Of a DNA stretch of 64,000 bases, positions 24,701 through 34,900 are shown piece after piece; within the stretch, counting starts at the first letter, position 1; every line of letters starts with the position of its first letter. This DNA comes from Acanthosepion esculentum (Eukaryota > Mollusca > Cephalopoda > Sepiida > Sepiidae), in the NCBI GenBank assembly GCA_964036315.1, contig CAXIWW010000817.1, forward strand, positions 8,405,501 to 8,469,500, read 5' to 3'. Under the pieces are notes generated by a model. It was not told where the DNA came from. It did no database searches and was given only the letters and a program-made list of their open reading frames with translations. The position numbers and the translations under genes were made by a program.

Positions 24701-25277
24701 TCCATATTTGAGCGTCTTGTGTAAGATGATACACTACGTCCAGCAGACATGATTCTGATCTGTCGGTTTCTGTACATATTTGAGCGTCTAATGTAAATAG
24801 ATAAACTACGTCCAGCAGCATGGCCTCTGATCTGTTGGTTTCCCGTCCATATTTGAGCGTCTAATGTAAGATTTTAGAATACGTCCAGCAGCATGGCATC
24901 TTACCTGTTGGCTTCCGGTCCATATTTGAGCGACTTGTGTAAGATGATACACTACGACCAGCAGCCCTGTTTCTGATCACTTGGTTTCTGGTGCATATTT
25001 GAGCGTCTAATGTAAAAAGATAAACTACGTCCAGCAGCATGGCCTCTGACCTGTTGGCTTCCGGTCCATATTTGAGCGTCTTGTGCAAGATGATACACTA
25101 CGTCCAGCAGCCATGATTCTGATCTGTTGGTTCCTGGTGCATATTTGAGCGTCTGATGTAAAAAGATAAACTACGTCAAACAGCATGGCCTCTGATCTGT
25201 TGGTTTCCGGTCCATATTTGATCGTCTAATGTAAGATTTTAGAATACGTCCAGCAGCATGGCCTCTGATCTGTTGGT
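21794..25277 (+). repeat. Satellite D array: 73-bp monomer in dimers and trimers
   Basis: The monomer is about 73 bp with invariant parts CATATTTGAGCG and ACGTCCAGCAGC. Three classes differ in the middle: GTCTTGTGTAAGATGATACAC, split as GTCTTGTG and AAGATGATACAC; TAATGTAAAAAGATAAAC; and TAATGTAAGATTTTAGAC. The first class recurs near 21871, 22090, 22235, 22454, 22600, 22819, 23037, 23256 and 23476, at steps of about 219 or 146 bp, that is, trimers (1-2-3) or dimers (1-2 or 1-3). Short - strand frames repeating RGHAAGRSL and RRSNMDRKPT are by-products. D occurs only here in the window and is bordered by B(-) on both sides. Confidence 0.95.
22183..24664 (+). repeat. 1241-bp tandem duplication inside array D
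   Basis: The block at 22183-23423 is repeated at 23424-24664, and similarity continues for a further 50 bases or so. The offset of 1241 bp equals 17 monomers of 73 bp, made of steps 219, 146, 219, 218, 219 and 220. Reading both copies I noticed only two substitutions: GTAAGATGAT against TTAGATGAT near 22240/23481, and GTTCACGG against GTTCCCGG near 22721/23962. Unusual monomers such as GAGCGACATGCGTAAG recur at the same offset. Confidence 0.93.
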
Positions 25278-25642
25278 GTCCAATTGTCGGGAATTACTTA
25301 CCTTATCCATAATTACAAAAGTTTTTTCGACACATTGAATAGAGTCGAGGCGAAATTCAACGGTATGGGGACTTGTGTTAGCTCATTTGCGGAAATTGTC
25401 ATGCGGCCCTAAACTGGGAAATCAGTCATATTTCACTTGTTTATAACTTTTTTCCAGTAAAAGTAATATTTTCAAAATGGGTATCAAATTGTGTGCAATA
25501 TTTTGATTTGTCTATGTTTACAGGGATTTTTCATTTGCTCAGATAGTAAAAAGTACAGCTTTCACCGTGTGCGCGGTATGTCGTCTGACAATTTACAGCG
25601 TCCGAATTCCAGTGTGCACAATAAGACTGCTTTTCTAATTTT
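25273..25642 (-). repeat. Single satellite B copy, - orientation
   Basis: One partial B unit of about 370 bp separates D from the inverted C array. It begins at GGTGTCCAATTGTCGGG and ends at GACTGCTTTTCTAATTTT, so it covers most of the 394-bp unit in the same orientation as 20939-21794. The left border shares TTGGT with the D monomer (25273-25277). It contains an intact GCGGCCCTAAACTGGG stretch, whereas the copy next to D on the other side was cut at that point. No gene is recognised. Confidence 0.92.
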
Positions 25643-28085
25643 CACAATTTCTCCTGGCTTGTTGTGACAACTGCCTTACAACGAATCTCAGGCTGCAGCA
25701 AGCCCAATTCTCCTGGCTCATTTTGTGAAAACAGCCTTACAAGCAATCTCAGGCTGCTACAATCCGAATACGCCTGGCTCTTTTGTGACACCTGCCTTAC
25801 AAGCAATCTCAGGCTGCTACGAGCCCATTTGTCCTGGCTTTTTGTGGAAAGTGCCTTACACGCAATCTTAGGATTCTACGAGCCGGTTCTCCTAGGAGAT
25901 TTGTGAAAATTGCCTTACAAGCAATCTCATTCTTCTACAAGCCTACACCTGCTGGCACTTTTAAGACAACTGCCTTACAAGCAATCTCAAGCTGCAGTAA
26001 GCCCAATGTTCCTGTGTTTTTTGCCAATTGCCTTACAAAATAATAAGCCTATTTCTCAAGTCTCTTTTGTGGCGACTGTCTTACAAGCAGTCTCAGGCTG
26101 CTACAAAACGACATATCCTGGCTCTTTTGTGAAAACTGCCTTACAACAATCTCAGGCTAATACAAGCCTACACCTGCTGGCTTACAAAGGATCTCAGGTT
26201 GCTACAAGCCGATTTCTCCTGCCTCTATTCTGCCAACTGCCTTGCAAGCAATCTCAGGCTTCTACGAGCCGGGCTCTTCTATGACAACTGCCTTACAAGC
26301 AATCTCAAGCTGCTACGAGCCGATCTCCTGGCTCTTTTGTGCCAATTGCCTTACAAGCAATGTCAGGCAGCTCCGAGCCGACTTCTCTTGGCTCTCTTGT
26401 GTAAACTGCCTTACAAGCAATCTCTACAAGCCGAATACGCCTGGCTCTTTTGTAGCAACTGCCTTACATGCAATCACAGCAGCAAGCCCAATTCTCTTGG
26501 ATTTTTGTGCCAATTTCATTACAAGCAATTCCACGCAGCTACGAGCCCGTTTCCCCTGGCTTTACACGCAATCTCAGGCTTCTACAAACTTACACCTGCT
26601 GACTCTTTTTTGACAACTCCCTTACAAGCAATCTCCCGCTGCTATCGGCCGACTTCTCCGGGCTATTTGTGAAAACTGTCTTACAAAGGATCTCAGGCTG
26701 CTACAAGCCGATTTCTCCTGCCTCTTTTGTGCCAACTTACTTCCAAGCAATCTCAGGCTGCTACGAGCCGACTACGCCTGGATCTTCTATGACAAATGCC
26801 TTACAAGCAATCTACGGCTGCAACAAATCGATATCCTGGCTCTTTCGTGACAACTGCCTTACAAGAAATCTCAGGATACTACAAGCTGACTACGCCTTTC
26901 TCTTTTGTGGCAACTGCTTTACAAGCAATCTCAGGCTGCAGCAAGCCCAATTCTCCTGGCTTTTTTTGCCAATTGCCTTACAAGTGATCCCAGGCTGGTA
27001 CGAGCGTATTTCACCTGGCTCTTTTGTGGCAACTGCCTTACAAGCAATATCAGGCCTCTACAAGACGAATTCTCCTGGGTCTTTTGTGAGAACTGCCTTA
27101 CAAGCAATCTCAGGATGCTACGGGCCGACTACGCCTGGCTCATCTATGACAAGTGGCTTACAAGCAAACTCAGGCTGCTACAAGCTGATTTCTCCTGGCT
27201 CTTTTTTGGCAACTGCCTTACAAATAATTTCAGGCTGCTACGAGCCGACTTTTCTTGGTTCGTTTGTGAAAACTGCCTTACAAGCCATCTCAGCCTGCAG
27301 CAACCCCAACTCTTTTGGCTTTTTGTGCCAATTGGCTTACAAGCAATCCCAGGCACCTACGAGCCGATTTCTCCTGGCTCTTTTGTGGCAACTGTCTTAC
27401 AAGCAAACTCAGGCTGCTACAAGACGAATTCTCCTTGCTCTTTTGTGAAAACTGCCTTACAAGAAATGTCAGACTGCTACAAAACGACATCTCCTGTCTC
27501 TTTTGTGAAAACTGCCTTACAAGCAATCTCAGGCAGCAGCAATCCCAATTCTCCTGGCTTTTTGTGTCAATTGCCTTACAAGCAATCCCAGGCGGCCACG
27601 AGCCGATTTCTCCTGGCTCTTTTGTGGCAACTGCATTACAAGCAATCTCAGGCTACTACAAGCCGAATTCTCCTGGCTCTCTTGAGACAACTGCCTTACA
27701 AGCAAAATCAGGATGCTACGAGCCGACTTCTCATGGCTCTTTTGTGAAAACTGCCTTACAAGCAATCTCAGCCTGTAACAAGATGAATACGCCTGTCTCT
27801 TTTGTGAAACTGCCTTGCAAGCAATCTCAGGCCGCTACAAATCGACATCTACTGTCTCCTTTGTGTGAACTGTCTTACAAGTAATATCAGGCTGCCGCTA
27901 GGCCAATTACTTTTTGTGCCAATTGCCTTAAAAAAGCAATCCCAGGTGGCTACGTGAGGATTTCTCCTGGCTGTTTTGTGGTAACTGCCTTATAAGCAAT
28001 CTCAAGCTGATAATCCTGGCTCTATTGTGACAACTGCCTGAAAAGCAATCACAGGCTGCAGCAATCCCACTTCTCCTGGCTTTTT
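25643..28085 (-). repeat. Right arm of the large inverted repeat in family C
   Basis: This is the partner of 18720-20690 in inverted order. Relative to the left arm it carries about 585 extra bp of C sequence between roughly 26040 and 26740. It also lacks one monomer near 27770. The space between the arms (about 20690-25643) holds B(-), D and B(-). Confidence 0.83.
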
Positions 28086-28864
28086 GTGCCAATTTCCTTA
28101 CAAGCAATCCCAGGGGGGCTAAGAGCCGATTTCTCCTGGCTCTTTTGTTACAACTGCCTTAAAAGCAATGTCAGGCGGCTACGATCCGACTTCTCTTAGC
28201 TATTTTGTGAAAACTGCCTTTCAAGAAATCTCAGGCAGCTACAAGCCGAATTCGCCTGTCTCTTTTGTGAAACTGCCTTACAAGCAATCACGGGCTGCTA
28301 CGAGCCAATTTCTCCTGGCTCTTTTCTGGCAACTGCCTTACAAGAATTCTCCGGCTACTACAAGCCGAATTTTCCTGGCTCTTTTGTGACACCTGCCTTA
28401 CAAGCAATCTCAAGCTGCAGCAATATGAATTCTCCTGGCTTTCTATGCGAATTGCCTTACAAGCAATCTCAGGCTGCTAAGGCCGAATACGCCTGGCTCT
28501 TTTGTGACAACTGCATTACAAGCAATCACAGGCTGCCGTCAGCACAATTCTCCTGACATTTTGTGCCAATTGCCTTAAAAGCAATCCCAGGCGGCTACGT
28601 GCCGATTACTCCTGGGCTTTTGTGGTAACTGCCTTACAAGCAATCTCAGGCTGCTACAAGCCGAATTCTCCGGGCTCTATTGTGACAACTGCTTTACAAG
28701 CAATCTCAGGCTGCAGCAATCCCAATTCTCTTGGGGGGTTTCCAATTGCCTTAGAAGCAATGCCAGGCGGCTACGACCCGATTTCTCCTGGCTCTTTTGT
28801 GGCAACTTCCTTACAAGCATGGCAGGCTGCTACGAGCCCATTTCTCCTGGCTCATTTGTGGCAT

Positions 28865-29118
28865 CAGGCGGAGATTTCGTGTAAGGCAATTTTCAGAAAA
28901 AAAACAAAAGAAGTCGGCTCGTAGCCGCCTGGGATTGCTTGTAAGGCAATTGGCACACAAAAGAGCCATGAGAAGTCGGCTCGTAGCATCCTGATTTTTC
29001 TTGTAAGGCAGTTGTCTCAAGAGAGCCAGGAGAATTCGGCTTGTAGCAGCCTGAGAATGCTTGTAAGGCATATGCCACAATTGAGCCAGGAGAAATCGGC
29101 TCGTACCAGCCTGGGATT
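28865..29118 (+). repeat. Small inverted segment inside C(-)
   Basis: About four C monomers lie here in + orientation inside an array otherwise in - orientation. The segment contains AAGTCGGCTCGTAG, GGGATTGCTTGTAAGG, GTCTCAAGAGAGCC and GCTTGTAGCAGCC. It resembles 19120-19290 of the left array, including the variants GAGCCATGAGAAG and GTAGCATCCTG. The borders are abrupt: GTGGCATC is joined to AGGCGGAGATTTCG at 28865, and CTGGGATT to ACAAGCAATC at about 29118. Confidence 0.9.
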
Positions 29119-31969
29119 ACAAGCAATCTCAGGTTGCCACTAGTCCAATTCTCCTGACTTTTTGTGCCAATTGCTTACAAGAAATCCTAGGCTGCTACGT
29201 GCCGATTCCTCGTGGCTCATTTGTGGCATCTGCCTTACAAGCAATCACAGGCTGCCGTCAGCACAATTCTCCTGACATTTTGTGCCAATTGCCTTAAAAG
29301 CAATCCCAGGCGTCTACGTGCCGATTACTCCTGGGCTTTTGTGGTAACTGCCTTACAAGCATTCTCAGGCTGCTATAAGCCCAATTCTCCTGGCTTTTGG
29401 GGCCAATTGTCTTACAATCCATCCCTGGCGGCTACGAGACGATTTCTCCTGGCTCTTTTGCAGCAACTGCCTTACAAGCAATCTCAGTCTGCAACAAGCC
29501 GCATTCTCCTGGCTCTTTTGTGAAAACTGCCTTACAAGCAATGTGAGACTGCTACGAGCCGACTTCTCTTGGCTCTTTTTTGAAACTGCCTTGCAATCAA
29601 ACTGAGGCCGCTACAAATCGACATCTCCTGACTTTTTGTGCCAATTGTTTTAAATGCAATCCCAGGCAGCCACGTGCCGTTTTCTCCTGGCTCTTCTGTG
29701 GTATCTGCCTTACAAGCAATCTCAGGCCGCTACAAATCGACATATCCTGGCATTTTGTGACAACTGCCTTACAAGAAATCCCAGGCCGCTACGAAGCGAT
29801 TTCTCCCGGCTCATTTTTGGCATCTGCCTTACAAGCATTCTCAGGCTGCAGCAATATGAATTCTCCTGGCTTTTAGTGCGAATTGACTTACAAGCACTCC
29901 AAGGCGTCTACGAGCCGATTTCTCCTGGCCCTTTTGTGGCAACTGCATTACAAGAAATCTCAGGCTGCTACAAGCCGAATTCTCCTGGCGCTTTTGTGAC
30001 AACTGACTTACAAGAAATGTCAGGCTGATACGAGCCGAATTCTCTTGGTTCTTTTGTGAAAACTGCCTTACAATAATATCAGGCCGCTACAAATCGACAT
30101 ATCCTGTCTCTTTTGTAACAACTGACTTAGAAGCAATCTCAGGCTGCCGCCGGGACAGTTCTCCTGATTTTCTATGCCAATTGCCTTAAAAGCAATCCCA
30201 CTGCATTACAAGAAATCTCAGGATGCTACATGCCGATTTCTCCTTGCTCTTTTGTGGTAACTGCCTTACAAGCATTCCCAGGCCGCTACTTGCCGAATTC
30301 TCCTAGTTCTATTGTGACAACTGCCTTACAAGCAATCTCAGGCTTCAGCAATCCCAATTCCCCTAGCATTTTGTGCCAATTGCCTTGCAAGCAATCCCAG
30401 GCGGCTACGAGCCGATTTCGCCTGGCTCATTTGTGGCAACTGCCTTACAAGCAATCTCAGGCTGCTGCAAGCCGAATTCTCCCGGCTCTTTTGTGCAAAT
30501 TGCCTTACAATCAATCCCAGACGTCTACGAGCCGACTTCTCTTGTCTCTTTTGTAAAAACTGCCTTAAAAGCAAACTCAGGCCACTACAAATCGACATAT
30601 ACTGCCTCTTTTGTGACAACTGCCTTACAAGCAATCTAAGGCTGACGCTAGTCCAATTCTCCTGATTTTTGTGCTAATTGCCTTACAACCAATCCCAGGC
30701 TACTACGAACCGATTTCCCTTGGCGCATTTGTGGCATCTGCCTTACAAGCATTCTCAGGCTGCAGCAATATGAATTCTACTGGCTTTTTGTGCAAATTGC
30801 CTTACAAGCAATCCCAGGCGGCTATGAGCCGAATTCTCGTGGCGCTTTTGTGACAACTGCCTTACAAGCAATCTCAGGCCGCTACAAATCGACATCTCCT
30901 GTCTCTTTTGTGACAACCGCCTTACAAGCAATCTCAGGCATCCGATAGTCCAATTCTCCTGATTTTTTGTGCAAATTGCCTTACAAGCAATCCCAGGCGG
31001 CTACGTGCCGATTTCTCCTGGCTCTTTTGTGATAACTGCCTTACAAGCAATCTCAGGCTGCTACAAGCCGAATACGCCTGGCTCTTTTGTGAAACTGCTT
31101 TGAAAGCAATCTCAGGCCACTACAAATCGACATCTCCTGTCTCTTTTGTGACAACTGCGTTACAAGCAATCTCAGGTTGTCGCCAGCACTGTTCTCGTGA
31201 CTTTTTGTGCCAAGTGCCTTAAAAGCAATCCCAGGCGGCTACATCTCCTGTCTCTTTTGTGAGACAGACCCAGAAAGTCCCTAGCAGATGACCACTCACC
31301 CAGGAGACAGAACCAGAAAGTCCCACGCAGACGACCCCCAGTCCCAGAAAGTTCCACGCAGACGACACCCCACCCAGGAGACAGTCCCAGAAAGTCCCAC
31401 GCAGACGACCCCCAGTCCCAGAAAGTCCCACGCAGACGACCCCCCACCCAGGAGAGGGTCCCAGAAATTCCCACGCAGTCGAACCCCGACCCAGTAGACA
31501 GTCCCAGATACCCCACGCAGACAACCCCCACCCAGGAGACAGTCCCAGCAAGTCCCACGTAGTCGAACCCCCACCCAGTAGACAGTCCCAGATACCCCAC
31601 GCAGACAACCCCCACCCAGGAGACAGTCCCAGAAAGTCCCACGCAGACGACCCTCACTCCAAGAAAGACCCACGCAGACGACCCCCAGTCACAGAAAGTC
31701 CCACGCAGACGACACCCACCCAGGAGACAGTCCCATAATGTCCCACGCAGACGATCCCAATCCCAGGAAGTTTCATGCAGACGACCCCCAACCTAGGAGA
31801 CAGTCGCAGATATCCCACGCAGACGACCCCCCACCCAGGAGACAGTCCCAGAAAGTCCCACGCGGACGACACCCAGTCCCAGAAAGTCCCACGCAGACGA
31901 ACCCCCAACCAGGAGACAGTCCCAGAAAGTCCCACGCGGACGACACCCAGTCCCAGAAAGTCCCACGCA

Positions 31970-34900
31970 GACGAACCCCCACCCAGGAGAAAGTCCAAGA
32001 AAGTCCCACGGAGACGACACCCAGTCCCAGAAAGTCCCACGAAGACGACCCCCCACCCAGGAGACAGTACCAGAAGGAACCACGCAGACGACCCCCAGTC
32101 CGAGAAAGTCCCACGCAGACGAGTCACAGTCCCAGAAAGACCCAAACAGACGACCACCAACCCATCAGTGAGTCCCAGAAAGTCCCACGCAGACGACCCA
32201 CAGTACCAGAAAGTCCCACGCAGACGACCCCACACCCAGGAGAAAGTCCCAGAAAGTCATACGCAGACGACCCCGAGTCCCAGAAAGTCCCATGCAGACG
32301 ACCCCCCACCCAAGAGAGAGTCCCAGAACGTCCCACGCAGACGACCCCACCCAGGAGGCAGTCCCAGAAAGTCCCACGTTGACAACCCACTGTCCCAGAA
32401 AGTCCCACGCAGACGACCCCCAACCCAGGAGAGAGTCCCAGAAAGTCCCACGAAGACGACCCCCCAGACACGAGACAGTCCCAGAAAGTCTCACGCAGAA
32501 GACGCCCAGTCCAAGGAAGTCCCACGCAGACGACCCCCCACCCAGGAGACAGTATCAGAAGGTCCCACGAAGACTTCCCCCAGTCCGAGAAAGTCCCACG
32601 CAGACGAGTCACAGTCCCAGAAAGACCCAAACAGACGACCACCAACCCATCAGAGAGTCCCAGAAAGTCCCACGCAGACGACCCACAGTACCAGAAAGTC
32701 CCACGCAGAAGACCCCACACCCAGGAGACAGTCACAGAAAGTCATACGCAGACGACCCCGAGTCCCAGAAAGTCCCATGCAGACGACCCCCACCCAGGAG
32801 ACAGTCCCAGAACGTCCCACGCAGACGACCCTACCCAGGAGGCAGTCCCAGAAAGTCCCACGTTGACAACCCACTGTCCCAGAAAGTCCCACGCAGACGA
32901 CCCCCCACCCAGGAGAGAGTCCCAGAAAGTCCCACGCAGACGACCCCCCACCCAGGAGACAATCCCAGAAAGTCCCATGCAGACGACACCCCACCCTGGA
33001 TACAGTCCCAGAAAGTCCCATGCAGACGACCTCCAGTATCAGAAAGTCCAACGCAGAGGACCCCTCACCCAGGAGACAGTCCCAGAAAGTCCCATGCAGA
33101 CGACCCACAGTACCAGAAAGTCCCACGCAGACGACCCCTCACCCAGGAGACAGTCCCAGAACGTCCCACGCAGACGACACCCACCCAGGAGAGAGTCCCA
33201 GAAAGTCCCACGCAGACGACACCACACCCAGGATACAGTCCCAGAAAGTCCCATGCAGACGACCCCCAGTCCCAGAAAGTCCCACGCAGACGACCCACCA
33301 GACAGGAGACAGTCCCAGAAAGTCCGACGCAGACGACCCACAGTCCCAGAAACTCCCACGCAGGCGACCCCCAGTCCAAGAAAGTCCCACGCAGACTACC
33401 CCCAGTCTCAGAAAAACCCACCCAGGAGACAGTCCCAGAAAGTCCCACGCAGACGATCCCAGTCCCAGAATGTCCCACCCAGACAACCCCCAGTCCCAGA
33501 AAGACCCACGCAGACGACCCTCCACCCAGGAGACAGTCCCAGAAAGTCCCACGCAGACCACCCCAGTCACACAAAGTCCCACGCAGACTACCCCCAGTCC
33601 CAGAAAAACCCACGCAGACGACCCACCACCTAGAAGACAGTCCCACAAATTCCCAGGCAGACGACCCCCACCCAGGAGACAGTCCCAGAAAGACCCACGC
33701 AGATGACCCCCAGTCCCAGAAAGTCCCACGCAGACGACCCCCCAGACAGGAGACAGTCCCAGAAAGTCCCAAAGAGACGACACCCACCCAGGAGACACTC
33801 CCAGAAAGTCCCACGCAGAAGACCCCCAGTCCAAGAAAGACCCACGCAGACGACCCCCACCCAGGAGCCAGTCCCAGAAAGTCCCACGCAGACGACCCCC
33901 AGACAGGAGAGTGTCCCAGCAAGTCCCACGTAGACGACCCCCATTCCCAGAATATCCCACGCAGACGAACACCCACCCAGGAGACAGACCCAGAAAGTCC
34001 CACGCAGACGACCCACCACCAAGGAGACAGTCCCAGTTAGTCCCACGCAGACAACCCCCAGCCCTGGGAAGTCCCATGCAGACGACCCCCAGCCAGGAGA
34101 CAATCCCAGAAAGTCCCAAACAGACGACCCCCACCCAGGAGACAGTCCCAGAAAGTCCCACGCAGACGACCCCAGTCACACAAAGTCAAACGCAGACGAC
34201 CCCGCACCCAGGAGACAGTCCCAGAAAGTCACACGCAGATGACCCCCAGTCCCAGAAAGTCCCACGCAGACGGCCCCCAGTCCCAGAAAGTCACATGCAG
34301 AGGACCCCCCACCCAGGTGACAGTCCCAGAAAGTCCCACGCAGACGACCCACAGTCCCAGAAACTCCCACGCAGACGACCACCAGTCCCAGAAAAACCCA
34401 CGCAGACGACCCCCCACCCAGGAGACAGACCCAGAAAGTCCCACGCAGACGACCCCCCACCCAGGAGACAGTCCCAGTTAGTCCCACGAAGACGACCCCC
34501 AGTCCTAGGAAGTCCCATGCAGACGACCCCCAGCCAGGAGACAATCCCAGAAAGTCCCACGCAGACGACCCCCACACAGGAGACAGTCCCAGAAAGTCCC
34601 ACGCAGAAGACCACCAGTCCCACAAAGTCCCACGCAGACGAAACCGCACCCAGGAGACTGTCCCAGAAAGACCCACGCAGACGACCCCCAGTCCCAGAAA
34701 GTCCCACGCAGACGAGTCCCCACCCAGGAAACAGTCCCAAAATGTCCCACGCAGACGACCCCCCACCCAGGAGAGAGTCCCAGAATGACCCACGCAGATG
34801 ACCCCCAGTCCCATAAAGTCCCACGCAGACGACCCCCAATCCCACACCCAGGAGCCAGTCCCAGAAAGTCCCACGCAGACGACCCCCAGACAGGAGAGTG

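Larger units (their letters stand above)
25643..31260 (-). repeat. Satellite C array, - orientation
   Basis: The 60-bp C monomer is present as its reverse complement, with cores TGCCTTACAAGCAATC, TCTCAGGCTGCTAC and TCCTGGCTC. Both monomer classes of the C(+) array are present. The part nearest D (25643 to about 28085) is an inverted copy of 18720-20690. The rest resembles the outer part of C(+) but with more rearrangement: shortened monomers, a segment of opposite orientation (28865-29118), and a stretch with the private variant GGCTGCCGTCAGCAC present twice, 719 bp apart (near 28531 and 29250). The array ends at 31260 inside a monomer and continues directly into array E. Frames with a 20-residue period on the + strand are not considered genes. 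Confidence 0.94.

Noticed and set aside
21779..25088. Frames of 65-87 codons on the - strand of D
   Set aside because: They repeat every monomer, two are identical because of the 1241-bp duplication, and nothing resembles a known protein.
15114..25642. B as a transposon with D or C as cargo
   Set aside because: The inverted B copies look like terminal repeats, but copy number differs (three, two and one), ends are cut at different points, no target-site duplication is visible and there is no transposase frame.
16475..31157. Frames of 60-280 codons in the C arrays with a 20-residue period (TALQAISGCYKPNSPGSFV-like)
   Set aside because: The period equals the 60-bp monomer. Frames switch wherever a monomer has 59 or 61 bp, and similar frames are open on both strands.
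25643..31260. Bacterial or phage origin of the window
   Set aside because: There are no ribosome-binding sites ahead of frames, no operon-like gene layout and no recognisable prokaryotic gene in 64 kb. The satellite organisation is typical of eukaryotic heterochromatin.
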